Shown here: in pieces, positions 35,853-44,846 of the stretch
How the letters are laid out: each line of letters begins with the position of its first letter
Position numbering within the stretch: the stretch's first letter is position 1
Source: Pseudomonas sp.
GTDB lineage: Bacteria > Pseudomonadota > Gammaproteobacteria > Pseudomonadales > Pseudomonadaceae
Length of the DNA: 64,000 bases
Reading direction: 5' to 3'
Assembly: GCF_030698175.1 (NCBI RefSeq)
Contig: NZ_JAUYNT010000006.1
Location: 124,001-188,000 of the forward strand
Made by a program: the position numbers and the translations under genes
The notes under the pieces: generated by a model
Databases searched by the model: none
What the model was told of the DNA's origin: nothing
Seen by the model: the letters and a program-made list of their open reading frames with translations, nothing else

Positions 35853-37448
35853 TCAATCCTGCAACAACACGCCAGGATTCAGGCGCCCATCCGGGTCAAA
35901 ATGCACGGCCATGGCCTTGAGCGCGGCCATGCCCAGCTCGCCCTTCTCCACCGGCAAATAGGGTGCGTGGTCGCGGCCAACGCCATGTTGATGGCTGATG
36001 GTCCCGCGATTATTGGCGATGGCGCTGCAGGCGGCGTGCTTGAGCTTCTGCCAGCGTTCGAAGGTGCCCGCATAGGTACTGGCGGGGCGGAACACGTAGC
36101 TGGTGTAGATGCTCGAACCTTCGCCATAGACGTGGGACAGATGGGTGAATACATGGACCTTCTCACCCTCGCTGCTCAGGCCATCACGCAGGCTGGCTTC
36201 CAGCTTGTTCAGCAAGTTGTCAACGTTCGACCAGTCGGTGGCGGTCTCCAAGGTGTCCACCGCGTAACCGGCCTCCCACAAACCATGGCGCAAGTACGGG
36301 AAGCGAAACCGGCCTTCGGCCCACTTATTGCCGAGCAAGGTGCCGGTAAACACCCCGCCGTAACTCTTGAGTAATTTTTTCGCTTGTTTCAGTGAGGCGG
36401 CGTTTTGCGGGCGATTGCCGGTGACGCCGAAAGTCAGCATGCACTTGCCAGCACCGGCGCCGCGCAAGCTGAGGTATTTCTCCAACAGGGCGATCTGCCC
36501 CGGATGACCGGCCAGGGCCAGCTGGGTTTGGGTTTCGATGGCGTTGGAGACCCGCAACATCGACAGCGGCACCCGCGCTTGGGTCAGGTTGCGCACCGCC
36601 AGCAAGGCCTGCGGCCAGGACGGCAAGAACACCGCGTAGAAACGCTCCTGCTCGGCCAGACGGGTAACCCGCACTTTAACTTCGGAAACAATCCCGAAGC
36701 GCCCCTCCGAACCCATCACCAGCTCGCGCAAATCCGGACCTGCAGCAGAGGCCGGGAAAGTCGGAATCTCCAGGGTGCCGGCAAAGGTCTCCAGCTTGCC
36801 GCCGGCAAACACCTGCTCGATCCGCCCGTAACGCAGCGATTGTTGACCGCTGGAACGGGTCACCACCCAGCCGCCGAGGGTCGACAGCTCCCAGGACTGG
36901 GGGAAATGCCCAAGGGTGTAGCCGCGAGCGCGCAATTGGCTTTCCACCTGCGGGCCATTGGCGCCGGGGCCAAAGGTGGCGATCTGGCTCTGCTCATCCA
37001 GCTCCAGCAAGCGGCTCATGCGCTCCAGGGACAGGCACAGCACCGGTTTGTCGCCGGCTTGCGGATTGATATGGCCGGCCACCGAGGTGCCACCGCCGTA
37101 GGGGATCAGCAACACATCATGGCTGGCGGCCCAGACCATCAGCTGGCGGATGTGCTCGGCGGTTTCCGGGTAGGCGACGCCATCGGGGAACACGCCAAAA
37201 TCGCCGGAGCGCATCGCCAGCCAGTCCGGCAGGCTCTGGCCACGGGCATGCCGCACGCGGTCTTCAGCGGTAGTGACCACCAACTCATGGGCGGGCAAAC
37301 GCGAGGCCGGCACCTTGGCCAACACCTCGGCCAAGCTGGCATCCGGCAACACCTGACCGGCGCCGATTAAATCAGCCAGAAACGCCGCACCATGCGCGGG
37401 TAACTCCACGACCGTCGCCTCATCACCCCAACCGTTCCAACGCCGCAT
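35853..37448 (-). CDS. FAD-binding oxidase, alkyl-DHAP synthase-like
   Basis: The 531-residue protein has a PCMH-type FAD domain: LLIPYGGGTSVAGHINPQAG, GHFPQSWELSTLGGWVVTRS, and the ELVMGSEGRFGIVSEVKVRV strand. The C-terminal domain resembles alkyldihydroxyacetonephosphate synthase, but the family's HHH triad is here H486-Q487-H488 (ISHQHGVGRD). In the human enzyme these histidines are important, so the present protein may use another substrate. First gene of the oxidase - glpD-like - kinase operon, divergent from the AraC-type gene. GGAG lies six bases before ATG. Confidence 0.88.
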   Translation of the reverse strand: MRRWNGWGDEATVVELPAHGAAFLADLIGAGQVLPDASLAEVLAKVPASRLPAHELVVTTAEDRVRHARGQSLPDWLAMRSGDFGVFPDGVAYPETAEHIRQLMVWAASHDVLLIPYGGGTSVAGHINPQAGDKPVLCLSLERMSRLLELDEQSQIATFGPGANGPQVESQLRARGYTLGHFPQSWELSTLGGWVVTRSSGQQSLRYGRIEQVFAGGKLETFAGTLEIPTFPASAAGPDLRELVMGSEGRFGIVSEVKVRVTRLAEQERFYAVFLPSWPQALLAVRNLTQARVPLSMLRVSNAIETQTQLALAGHPGQIALLEKYLSLRGAGAGKCMLTFGVTGNRPQNAASLKQAKKLLKSYGGVFTGTLLGNKWAEGRFRFPYLRHGLWEAGYAVDTLETATDWSNVDNLLNKLEASLRDGLSSEGEKVHVFTHLSHVYGEGSSIYTSYVFRPASTYAGTFERWQKLKHAACSAIANNRGTISHQHGVGRDHAPYLPVEKGELGMAALKAMAVHFDPDGRLNPGVLLQD

Positions 37449-37544
37449 GCCGCTCTCCTCGTTCGATTATCTGTGGGGCGACCGAATGTCAGTTTCGAAC
37501 CTGCCCCTAGGCTGCCTATACTAGTCGGCCGCCGCGCGCCGTCA

Positions 37545-37581
37545 CTGTCCAAAGGTGCCAGTCCTGGTAACCAATCAAGAC
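37545..37581. promoter_or_regulatory. Direct repeat A, candidate AraC-type operator
   Basis: A 37-base segment beginning CTGTCCAAAGGTGCCAGT and ending CCAATCAAGAC matches the segment at 37619-37655 at 29 of 37 positions. It lies 96 bases upstream of the oxidase start on the divergent side. Confidence 0.7.
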
Positions 37582-37618
37582 AGAACAGAGCCATGGGCTG
37601 CGCCTAACTAGCCCGGTA

Positions 37619-37655
37619 CTGTGCAAAGATGCCAGTGCCAGTTGCCAATCAAGCC
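37619..37655. promoter_or_regulatory. Direct repeat B, candidate AraC-type operator
   Basis: Second copy beginning CTGTGCAAAGATGCCAGT and ending CCAATCAAGCC. Starts of the two repeats are 74 bases apart, close to seven DNA helical turns, so a regulator bound to both would sit on one face. It ends 25 bases before the AraC-type start codon. Confidence 0.7.
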
Positions 37656-37680
37656 AAGCCACCCAAATAAGAACTACAAG

Positions 37681-38724
37681 ATGCCTAGCCTTGGTTACAC
37701 CTCAGTTCCCGCGCTGCTTAAATACCTGCGCTACGCCGAACACCTCGGCTTGAACACCGACGCCGCCCTTAGCGCTGCGCAGATAACCGCCGAGCAATTG
37801 CGTGACAACAGCCAGCGAATGCCCAGCGAGGCCCACGAACAACTGTTGGCGCACCTGATCGAGGTCAGCCACGACCGGCTGTTTGGTCTGCATGCCGCGC
37901 GCTTTGTGCAGCCCGGTTCCTGGAGCGTGCTCGGCTATATCACCATGAACTGCGCGACTCTGGGCGAGGCCATGAGCCGGGTCATGCCGTTTGAAAAACT
38001 GGTCGGCGACATGGGCGTCAGCCGTATCCAAGCCGAAGCCGATCATGTGCAGATGATCTGGAATTGCCGCCATCAGAACCCGGAAATCCGCCGGCATATG
38101 GTCGAGAACGTACTGGCCTCCTGGCTGCTGTATGCCCGCTGGATTGCCGACATGGAACGCTCGCCACGGGAAGTCTGGTTCGAACACCCACTGCCGGCGG
38201 ACACCGAGTTGAGCGACTATGAGGCGGTGTTTGGCTGCCCGATAAAGTTCGAACAGAGCTGCAACGCCTTGCTGGTGCCGCTGGAGTATTTAGCTGTGCC
38301 CCTGCGCCAGGCCGACGCCAATCTGCTGCGCACTTTAGAAGAACACGCCCTGACCCTGATGGCCGGCCTGGATGGTGACGAACCGCTGCCGCTGCGGGTC
38401 AAGAACGCCCTGCGCCTGCTGCTCAAGGATGGCTTGCCACGCAAGGAGCGGGTGGCGGAGAAATTCAACATGACCGTGCGCACCCTGCAGCGCCACCTGC
38501 AGCAGGCCGGCAGCAGCTACCAGGAAATCCTCGACCAACTGCGCCAGGAACTGGCCGAGCACTACCTGCTACGCAGCGACCTGGCGATCCAGGACATCGC
38601 CCATTACCTGGGCTTCACCGAATCGCGCTCCTTCCACCGCAGCTTCAAAGGCTGGACCGGCATGACGCCGGGGGAGTTTCGCGAGCGTCACCGGCAAAGT
38701 GCACTCAGCCCAGCAACTCACTAA
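37681..38724 (+). CDS. AraC-family transcriptional regulator with arabinose-binding-like domain
   Basis: The 347-residue protein has an N-terminal effector domain of the OruR/ArgR-like type (YTSVPALLKYLRYAEHLGLN; GSWSVLGYITMNCATLGEAM) and a C-terminal AraC DNA-binding domain with two helix-turn-helix units: PRKERVAEKFNMTVRTLQRH and IQDIAHYLGFTESRSFHRSF, then KGWTGMTPGEFRERH. The start at 37681 was chosen since the longer frame would run through direct repeat B. It is divergent from the oxidase - glpD-like - kinase operon, which it probably controls. Its end overlaps the end of the convergent moeA by 20 bases. Confidence 0.93.
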   Translation: MPSLGYTSVPALLKYLRYAEHLGLNTDAALSAAQITAEQLRDNSQRMPSEAHEQLLAHLIEVSHDRLFGLHAARFVQPGSWSVLGYITMNCATLGEAMSRVMPFEKLVGDMGVSRIQAEADHVQMIWNCRHQNPEIRRHMVENVLASWLLYARWIADMERSPREVWFEHPLPADTELSDYEAVFGCPIKFEQSCNALLVPLEYLAVPLRQADANLLRTLEEHALTLMAGLDGDEPLPLRVKNALRLLLKDGLPRKERVAEKFNMTVRTLQRHLQQAGSSYQEILDQLRQELAEHYLLRSDLAIQDIAHYLGFTESRSFHRSFKGWTGMTPGEFRERHRQSALSPATH

Positions 38725-39922
38725 AGGCAATAAAACGCACCAGCTCGCCTTCCGCCAAGGTGCGGTTCTCCAGCACTTCTACCAAACCATCGGCCCAAGC
38801 GGCGCTGCGCAGCACGCCGGAGCTTTGGTTGGGGTAGAGCACGGCGCGACCATTCTCCATCCGGGCGCGTAGGTATTCGCGGCGTTTGCCGGCTTTGTTC
38901 CAGGCAAAGCCAGCGGGTACCGCAAAACCCAAGGGCTCGACATCCACCACGCCCATACGACGCAGCAAGTAAGGGCGGGCCAGCAGGCCGAAGGTCACCA
39001 GGGTGGAGGCCGGGTTACCCGGCAAGCCGAGTACCGGCACACCGCGAAAATGCCCGCAGGTCAGTGGCTTGCCCGGTTTGATCGCCAGCTTCCAGAGGGT
39101 CAATTCGCCCTCTTCGCGCAGCACCGCGCCGAGAAAATCCGCCTCACCGACGGAGACGCCGCCGGTCGACAGAATCAAATCGACCTGGCTCAAAGCCGCC
39201 AATGCATTGCGGGTCTTGTCCAGGTCATCCGGCAGAATCCCGCCATCCACCACCGCGCAACCGAGGCGCCGCAACCAGCCGATTAGCAGCTGGCGATTGC
39301 TGTTGTAGATTTGCCCGGCGCCCAGCGGCTGACCCGGTTCGATCAGCTCATCTCCAGTGGATAACACCGCCACTCGCGGGCGGCGGCGCACGCTAAGAGA
39401 AGCGATGCCAAGCGAGGCGATCAGCCCTTGCTCGATCGGCCCCAGGCGCGTGCCGGCGTCCAGCACCCGCTCGCCAATCCGGGTTTCCTGGCCTTGCGGG
39501 CGGACGTTCTGGCGCAGCTTGATGGCCTGAGTGAAACGCACCCGGCCATCGGCCAGAACCTCGGCGTTTTCCTGCATCTCGACGCAATCGGCACCGGCCG
39601 GCAGCGGCGCGCCGGTGAAAATTCGCGCACAGGTGCCCGGCAGCAGCGCATCAGGCGCCATACCGGCGAGAATTCGCTGGCTGACCGCCAGCGGCTCGCC
39701 CTGCCAATCGGCCAGGCGCAGGGCATAACCGTCCATGGCGCTGTTGTCCCAGGGCGGCAGATCGAGGCCGGCAACCAACGCCTCGGCCAGCACCCGGCCA
39801 TCGGCGTCGGCCAAAGCCACCGACTCAACCTCGCTAATAGGCGCCGCCTCGGCCAGTTCCAGCAGCCGCTGCAGCGCGGCCTCGACCGGCAGCAACGAAG
39901 GTTCTGCGCAGCAATCGCTCAT
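38705..39922 (-). CDS. moeA: Molybdopterin molybdenumtransferase
   Basis: MoeA inserts molybdenum into adenylylated molybdopterin. The 405-residue protein has LDLPPWDNSAMDGYALRLAD, the PVGADCVEMQ-like strand (LPAGADCVEMQENAEVLADG), VAVLSTGDELIEPGQPLGAG, LILSTGGVSVGEADFLG and GLPGNPASTLVTFGLL. ATG at 39922 lies two bases after the stop of moaB; the longer frame adds 38 residues antisense to nothing known and is not used. In P. aeruginosa this copy is called moeA2 (from memory), which suggests another moeA elsewhere. Confidence 0.95.
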   Translation of the reverse strand: MSDCCAEPSLLPVEAALQRLLELAEAAPISEVESVALADADGRVLAEALVAGLDLPPWDNSAMDGYALRLADWQGEPLAVSQRILAGMAPDALLPGTCARIFTGAPLPAGADCVEMQENAEVLADGRVRFTQAIKLRQNVRPQGQETRIGERVLDAGTRLGPIEQGLIASLGIASLSVRRRPRVAVLSTGDELIEPGQPLGAGQIYNSNRQLLIGWLRRLGCAVVDGGILPDDLDKTRNALAALSQVDLILSTGGVSVGEADFLGAVLREEGELTLWKLAIKPGKPLTCGHFRGVPVLGLPGNPASTLVTFGLLARPYLLRRMGVVDVEPLGFAVPAGFAWNKAGKRREYLRARMENGRAVLYPNQSSGVLRSAAWADGLVEVLENRTLAEGELVRFIAFSELLG

Positions 39923-39924
39923 GC

Positions 39925-40464
39925 TCAGCCCCGGCTCGGGCAGGCGACCGCCGCCTTTAGGTGCGGCACGAAGTTGCAGGGTCGGTGGCTGGCGTCTAAC
40001 TGTTCGGCGAGGATGCCGTCCCAACCGGTGCGACAAGCATTGGTCGAACCCGGCAGGCAGCAGACCAGAGTGCCGTTCGCCAGACCCGCCAAGGCCCGCG
40101 ACTGGATGGTCGAGGTGCCAATATCAGCTACGGAAATCTGCCGGAACAGCTCGCCAAAACCCTCCACCTGCTTGTCCAGCAAACAGCTGACGGCTTCCGG
40201 GGTGCTGTCGCGGCCGGTAAAGCCGGTGCCGCCGGTGATCAACACCACCTGCACCTGGTCTTCGGCGATCCAGGTGGCGACCTGGGCGCGGATTTTGTAC
40301 AGGTCATCTTTGAGCAACACTCGCTCGGCCAAGTTATGTCCGGCGACGGTCAAGCGATCAATCAGCATCTGCCCCGAGGTGTCGGTGGCTTGGGTACGGG
40401 TGTCACTGACGGTCAATACTGCAATGTTGAGCGGCACAAAAGCCGCATCAGCCTTATGGCTCAT
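39925..40464 (-). CDS. moaB: Molybdenum cofactor biosynthesis protein B
   Basis: The 179-residue MoaB/Mog-family protein adenylylates molybdopterin before metal insertion. Signatures are [40 protein letters not shown] (the GGTGxxxRD motif), and [20 protein letters not shown]. It is followed by moeA after two bases, so the two steps of metal insertion are encoded together. It is divergent from mobA. Confidence 0.94.
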   Translation of the reverse strand: MSHKADAAFVPLNIAVLTVSDTRTQATDTSGQMLIDRLTVAGHNLAERVLLKDDLYKIRAQVATWIAEDQVQVVLITGGTGFTGRDSTPEAVSCLLDKQVEGFGELFRQISVADIGTSTIQSRALAGLANGTLVCCLPGSTNACRTGWDGILAEQLDASHRPCNFVPHLKAAVACPSRG

Positions 40465-40529
40465 GGCGCAATCCGGTTATGATGAAAACAGCCTTAAGTT
40501 ATACCACAGGCCCCAGCCAGAGCGCCGCC

Positions 40530-41138
40530 ATGAGCACTGCCAAGCCCCTAGCCAACGTCTCCATCTTGCTGCTCGCCGGCGGTCGCGGCCAGCGCATGGG
40601 TGGCCAGGATAAAGGCTTGCTGGAATGGCACGGGCAGCCGCTGATTGCCCATTTGCACGCGCTGACCCGGCCGCTGACCGATGACCTGATCATCTCCTGC
40701 AACCGCAACGCCGAACGCTATCGCGCTTACGCTGATCGCGTGGTGGAGGACGCGGAAAGCGACTTTCCCGGCCCCCTGGCGGGCATTCGCGCAGGTTTAG
40801 CGCTGGCCCGTCATCCGCATTTGCTGGTGCTGCCCTGCGACAGCCCGTGCCTGGATAGAGCCTTGCTGGAGGAGTTGCTGAGCATGGCCGGCGAACAGCC
40901 AGTGATACTACGGCAAGGCGAGCATTGGCAGCCGCTGTTTAGTCTGCTGCCAACCAACCTGAGCGCGGCGATTGAAGCAGCCTGGCAGACCGGTGAACGC
41001 AGCCCGCAACGGTTGCTGCGTCAACTGGGCGCCAAGGCGCTGGACTGCGCAGTGGATGATCCGCGCCTGGCCAATCTGAATACCCCAGAGTTGCTGAGCA
41101 ACGCTGCAGTCAGCACGCCCTGCAGCCGGATAAATTAA
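40530..41138 (+). CDS. mobA: Molybdenum cofactor guanylyltransferase
   Basis: MobA attaches GMP to the molybdenum cofactor, making the bis-MGD form used by nitrate and formate enzymes. The 202-residue protein has the nucleotide-binding [20 protein letters not shown] and [20 protein letters not shown], then the [16 protein letters not shown] site. ATG at 40530 was chosen as the start matching the family; an upstream Met at 40479 would add 17 residues. The last four bases overlap the end of the convergent glutaredoxin-like gene. Confidence 0.93.
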   Translation: MSTAKPLANVSILLLAGGRGQRMGGQDKGLLEWHGQPLIAHLHALTRPLTDDLIISCNRNAERYRAYADRVVEDAESDFPGPLAGIRAGLALARHPHLLVLPCDSPCLDRALLEELLSMAGEQPVILRQGEHWQPLFSLLPTNLSAAIEAAWQTGERSPQRLLRQLGAKALDCAVDDPRLANLNTPELLSNAAVSTPCSRIN

Positions 41139-41371
41139 CGCAAGAAACTCACTACCTGCTCGGCCTCAAACGGCCAATCCAGCTCGGCGCCATTGTCGGT
41201 ACGACGCAGCACCGGAATGCGCAGGGCGTACTGATCGACCCAGGTTTCGCTTTCGGCAATATCGACCAATTCAACCAGTAAACCGTGCTCGACAAAAGGC
41301 ACCAACACCGCCTCTGCCACTTCACAGAGGTGGCAGCCGAGGGTGCCGAACAATTGGCATTCAGGAATCAT
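41135..41371 (-). CDS. Glutaredoxin-like (DUF836) protein
   Basis: The 78-residue product begins [20 protein letters not shown] and has a CxxC redox pair (C13-H-L-C16) in a thioredoxin fold, with the cis-proline strand [10 protein letters not shown] and a C-terminal [14 protein letters not shown]. The family is thought to be redox-active; partner unknown. AGGAG lies seven bases before ATG. The stop overlaps the end of mobA by four bases. Confidence 0.9.
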   Translation of the reverse strand: MIPECQLFGTLGCHLCEVAEAVLVPFVEHGLLVELVDIAESETWVDQYALRIPVLRRTDNGAELDWPFEAEQVVSFLR

Positions 41372-41416
41372 CGCAGCGCTCCTACTAACAGTCAGAAGCG
41401 CAGTTTAGCACCGCCC

Positions 41417-42562
41417 TTAGACGCTGGTTATCGCCGGCTCAGCGCTCGGCTCCAGCAACTGTTGCAAGCCATCGAGCAAGCGCTGATTGAAACTATCGGC
41501 TTTGTCTAAGCGCGGTTTATCGAAGCGCTCATCCAGGGCAAGCGTGCCATGGAGCAATTGCTCCAGGGTGCCGCGCGCGTTGTCGCTGGCCTCGTTGCTG
41601 CTGCGCAATGCCTCGAGCAGCCCCTTGGCATAATCGATCAACGCGTTATTTACCGCGCTGGCGGGTTGCCCGCCTTGTTCGGCGACCGCGCTGTAGGCAT
41701 CGGTGGCTTGACGAATACTGGTTTGCGTCAGGTGCAGCGACAACGAGGCCAATTGCGAACCGTCCAATTCAAGCTTGAGGGCCTGGTCGAAGGCGCCGTT
41801 CAGATCCCCGGCGTAGAACTTGTCGGAGAGTTCCTGCACCTGGCCAAACAGCTTGGTCAGCGCGGCACGCTCCTCATCGTCCAACTCACCCTCGACGCTG
41901 ATCTGTAAACCGGCAATCTGCAGGCTGCTCGACTGGCTGCTGGCTTGCACCGCGCTGCCGCTGCCATTGCTGGCGGCGGCCACACTGCTCTGCGAGTAAC
42001 TGGCCGAGGCCTGGGCCACGGCGATATGCAGTTTGTCGCCATCGCGGGTGGTGATATCCAGCTCAAACGTTTGCGCTTGCGCGGCAAAGCGCTCGCTGTA
42101 GGCGGCCACCGCAGTGCTGCCGCTACTGCTGCTAGCCGGGGCGGCGTAACGCTGATCCAGCTCGCCCAAACCGTCTTGAATACGTTTGTAGGTGTCGTCG
42201 ATATTGGCCGCTACCTGACCGTTCAGCACGCCCATGCCATCGAGAATTTTGCGCGCGTCGGCGAAGCCCTTCTCCACGCCTTTACGAAACTCCTGCAGAT
42301 GCTTTTGCAGTTGCTCCGAGTCGGCACCGGCAGCCGCCTCGCGGGCCATATTGCCACCGACAAAACCAAGAATCCGCTCGGCAACCTTGGCCGGGCTGTA
42401 GTCGTCAGCTTTAGCGCTCAAGTCGCCGGGTTTGAGGCCTAGTCGCTCAGCCAAACGATTGGCCAAGGTTTGCTGAGCATCGGCGGCGTTGCGCACGGCC
42501 GGCTGCTGATTGAGGAAAGATGGGCGCGAAGCGCTCGGCGACAGCGAAGCCAGACTGGTCAT
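41417..42562 (-). CDS. DUF5610 domain protein
   Basis: The 381-residue product begins MTSLASLSPSASRPSFLNQQ, then a helical region (LANRLAERLGLKPGDLSAKA; KHLQEFRKGVEKGFADARKI) with the DUF5610 pattern, a serine-rich stretch (SSSSGSTAVAA) and a C-terminal helix-rich part (DEERAALTKLFGQVQELSDK; TQTSIRQATDAYSAVAEQGG). No signal peptide. Function is unknown. The start at 42562 was chosen because the upstream 33 residues of the long frame have no family support. It is divergent from the DUF1993 gene. Confidence 0.8.
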   Translation of the reverse strand: MTSLASLSPSASRPSFLNQQPAVRNAADAQQTLANRLAERLGLKPGDLSAKADDYSPAKVAERILGFVGGNMAREAAAGADSEQLQKHLQEFRKGVEKGFADARKILDGMGVLNGQVAANIDDTYKRIQDGLGELDQRYAAPASSSSGSTAVAAYSERFAAQAQTFELDITTRDGDKLHIAVAQASASYSQSSVAAASNGSGSAVQASSQSSSLQIAGLQISVEGELDDEERAALTKLFGQVQELSDKFYAGDLNGAFDQALKLELDGSQLASLSLHLTQTSIRQATDAYSAVAEQGGQPASAVNNALIDYAKGLLEALRSSNEASDNARGTLEQLLHGTLALDERFDKPRLDKADSFNQRLLDGLQQLLEPSAEPAITSV

Positions 42563-42744
42563 GGCAGCGTACCTGGTGGGTGTGTTTGTTTGGTTGACGG
42601 CGCCTGGCGGTGAAACTTGAGCGCCGACGCCGCCCTCTCCGACCAACGGCCCAGCTAGCAACCGAGCTGAAAAGCCAATAACGGAGCAAGGCCGACAGCC
42701 GGCTTATCGTTATACTCATGGGCACATTTATCCAGGAGCCCATC

Positions 42745-43254
42745 ATGACCATTTCCCTGTACGCCGCATCCGTTCCCGTGTTCAAGCAAATGCTCAACAG
42801 CCTCAGTGGCGTGTTGCATAAAGCCGAAACCCACGCCGACGCTAAGAACATCGAAGCTCACGCCCTGCTGCAAGCGCGGCTGTTCCCGGACATGTTCGCC
42901 CTGACCCGCCAAGTGCAAATCGCCGCCGATTTCGCCCGAGGCATCAGCTCGCGCCTGGCCGGTGTCGAAGTGCCCAAGTACGAGGACAACGAGCACAGTT
43001 TTGCCGACCTGCAAGCTTTGCTCAGCAAGACCCTGGCTTACCTCGACAGCTTTACCCCGGAGCAGATCAACGGCCAGGAAGAGCGCGAAATCATCACCCG
43101 TCCGGGCACCCCGAAAGAGCGCAAATTCAACGGCCAAGACTACTTACTCAGCTACGGTATTCCGCAGTTCTTCTTCCACGTCAGCACCAGCTACGCGATC
43201 TTGCGCCACAGCGGCATCGAAGTCGGCAAGCGCGACTATATGGGCAACTACTAA
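42745..43254 (+). CDS. DUF1993 (DinB-like) protein
   Basis: The 169-residue product starts MTISLYAASVPVFKQMLNSL and has the DUF1993 pattern of a four-helix DinB-like bundle: KAETHADAKNIEAHALLQAR, LFPDMFALTRQVQIAADFAR, and ATSYAIL-type C-terminal helix (FFFHVSTSYAILRHSGIEVG). DinB-like proteins often bind metal, but the classical three histidines are not obvious. AGGAG lies six bases before ATG at 42745. Confidence 0.88.
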   Translation: MTISLYAASVPVFKQMLNSLSGVLHKAETHADAKNIEAHALLQARLFPDMFALTRQVQIAADFARGISSRLAGVEVPKYEDNEHSFADLQALLSKTLAYLDSFTPEQINGQEEREIITRPGTPKERKFNGQDYLLSYGIPQFFFHVSTSYAILRHSGIEVGKRDYMGNY

Positions 43255-43363
43255 GCCCTAAGCGCAAGTCGCAAACAGCGACCAGGCAGCGTCTGGTCGC
43301 GCCATTTAGCAGTTTCCGGGGCAGCGACTAAGCTACCAATACGCCGCAACGGAGACCGCCAAT

Positions 43364-44101
43364 ATGTGCCGTCATTTTGTTTACGCCTGCTTGTGCGCCC
43401 TGCTCCTCAACGCAGCAACGCTGGCTGCGCCCCTGCAAATGGTGGCCAACAACTTCCCGCCGTTCACCGACCAAACCCTGCCATACAATGGTCTAGCCGT
43501 CGACTTGGTCAGCACCGCACTGAGCCGCGCCGGCTTTGCCAGCGAGTACCAAGAAGTACCTTGGGCCCGTGCCATAGAAGGCCTGCAGCACGACCGCTAT
43601 GACCTCACCGTCGCCACCTGGTTTGCGCCAGAGCGGGCCGTCTATGGTCAGTTCTCCGACCCCTACTTCACCAACACCATTCGCTTTATCCGCAAAAAAG
43701 GCAGCCACGTAGAATTCAAGCAACTGAGCGACCTGAGGCCCTATTTAATTTCCGTGGTGCGCGGTTACGCCTATGCCCCGGCCTTCGACAGCGACGCCAG
43801 CCTGAAGAAACACCCGGTCACCAGCTTCGCCAGCGCCGCCCGCATGTTGGCGTTGGGGCGCGTACAGCTGACCCTGGAAGATGAGACGGTGGCGCAGCAC
43901 GCGTTTAATGGTGAGCTGCGCGATATTCGCGACGAGTTGGAGTTTTTGCCCAAACCGCTATCGGAGTCGCCCTTGCATATTCTGGTGCGCCGCAGCCATC
44001 CACAGCACCAGCAGATTATCGACGGCTTCAACCAGGCCATCCGCGCCATGCAGGCCGACGGCACCTACCAGACCATCCTCAAGCGCCACGCCAACGACTA
44101 A
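43364..44101 (+). CDS. Periplasmic substrate-binding protein, amino-acid type
   Basis: The 245-residue protein has a signal peptide (MCRHFVYACLCALLLNAATL, cleavage near LAAP) and a type-2 solute-binding domain: MVANNFPPFTDQTLPYNGLA, VDLVSTALSRAGFASEYQEV, DLTVATWFAPERAVYGQFSD. No permease genes are next to it, so it may act as an orphan binding protein or a sensor input domain. The stop codon TAA touches the repeat beginning at 44102. Confidence 0.88.
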   Translation: MCRHFVYACLCALLLNAATLAAPLQMVANNFPPFTDQTLPYNGLAVDLVSTALSRAGFASEYQEVPWARAIEGLQHDRYDLTVATWFAPERAVYGQFSDPYFTNTIRFIRKKGSHVEFKQLSDLRPYLISVVRGYAYAPAFDSDASLKKHPVTSFASAARMLALGRVQLTLEDETVAQHAFNGELRDIRDELEFLPKPLSESPLHILVRRSHPQHQQIIDGFNQAIRAMQADGTYQTILKRHAND

Positions 44102-44159
44102 CAGGACGCTGAAAAACTACTGCGCTCGGCTATGCCGCGCTAAGGCAAAGACGCTCAGG
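44102..44159. repeat. Partial copy of the CAGGCCGTTGAAAA-type repeat
   Basis: CAGGACGCTGAAAAACTACT then GCGCTCGGCTATGCCGCGCT is nearly the left arm of the 140-bp element at 15256. It starts directly at the stop of the periplasmic protein gene and runs into the stop of the convergent zapA copy (44155), filling the 53-base gap between two convergent genes. It could serve as a two-way transcription end. Confidence 0.65.
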
Positions 44160-44451
44160 CTGACTGAATCAAACTGGCCAAGGCATCGATGCGCGCACTA
44201 ACCTTGACCTCGACCCGCTGCACATCTAGCTGGCGCTGCTGTAATTCAGCATGTTCCGAGCACAGCTTGAGCGCCGCCAACACCAGCAGTTTGTCGCCGA
44301 GCAAACCCGGCGCCTTGGCCTTGGTCGCGGCCAGCAAGTCTTGCAGCATCTGCGCCGCTGCCAATAAGGCCGGCTGCTGCGCGTCAGGGGTTTTGATGCT
44401 GTAGTCACTGCCCAGAATTGAAATAACCGTGACCTGATCGCCGCCACTCAT
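44155..44451 (-). CDS. zapA: ZapA-like cell-division protein, copy A
   Basis: The 98-residue protein starts MSGGDQVTVISILGSDYSIK and shows the ZapA family pattern: N-terminal beta part with GSDYSIKTP and a long C-terminal helix (KLLVLAALKLCSEHAELQQR to KVSARIDALASLIQSA). ZapA stabilises the FtsZ ring. ATG at 44451 overlaps the TGA of the upstream gene (ATGA). A second ZapA-like gene with the same upstream partner lies at 52237-52539. In Pseudomonas the usual zapA lies by ssrS and fau, so this may be an extra copy. Confidence 0.85.
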   Translation of the reverse strand: MSGGDQVTVISILGSDYSIKTPDAQQPALLAAAQMLQDLLAATKAKAPGLLGDKLLVLAALKLCSEHAELQQRQLDVQRVEVKVSARIDALASLIQSA

Positions 44452-44696
44452 GGACAAACGGGGCTGCCAGCGGCGTTCTGGCCAAGGGTTGCGCGCTCAA
44501 CCAAGGCCTGAATCCGCGCCAGGGTGGCGTTTTGCAGCTCGTCTTGCTCGAGGGCGCCGAGCTGCAAATTGTCGTTGTCATCCTTAACCTGCGCCAGCTC
44601 TGCGCTTAATTGTGCATTACTGCTCAGCAGCCCTTGATTGGCGACTAGCAACTCGCTGACCAGTGCTTCCAACTGACTTAAGGACTTTTCCAACAT
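44448..44696 (-). CDS. TIGR02449 family coiled-coil protein, copy A
   Basis: The 82-residue product starts MLEKSLSQLEALVSELLVAN and is a predicted coiled coil (LLSSNAQLSAELAQVKDDND). The TIGR02449 family regularly precedes zapA. The stop overlaps the zapA start by four bases. The upstream leader (44697-44760) shares the elements GGGGCTTTTC and CTGCG with the leader of copy B, evidence of a true duplication of the pair with its leader. Confidence 0.8.
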   Translation of the reverse strand: MLEKSLSQLEALVSELLVANQGLLSSNAQLSAELAQVKDDNDNLQLGALEQDELQNATLARIQALVERATLGQNAAGSPVCP

Positions 44697-44846
44697 ATTG
44701 ATTACTCAGGCTTTTTTTCGGGCGCAGAGAATAAAGAAAAGCCCCCGCAGAAGCTAGGCGCGCAACGCAACCATCCAAGCGCCGCTTAAGCCTTGCCCAT
44801 TTAGCTGCGTAGCAAGTCAATACGAACAACAACTCTCAGTTGACGC

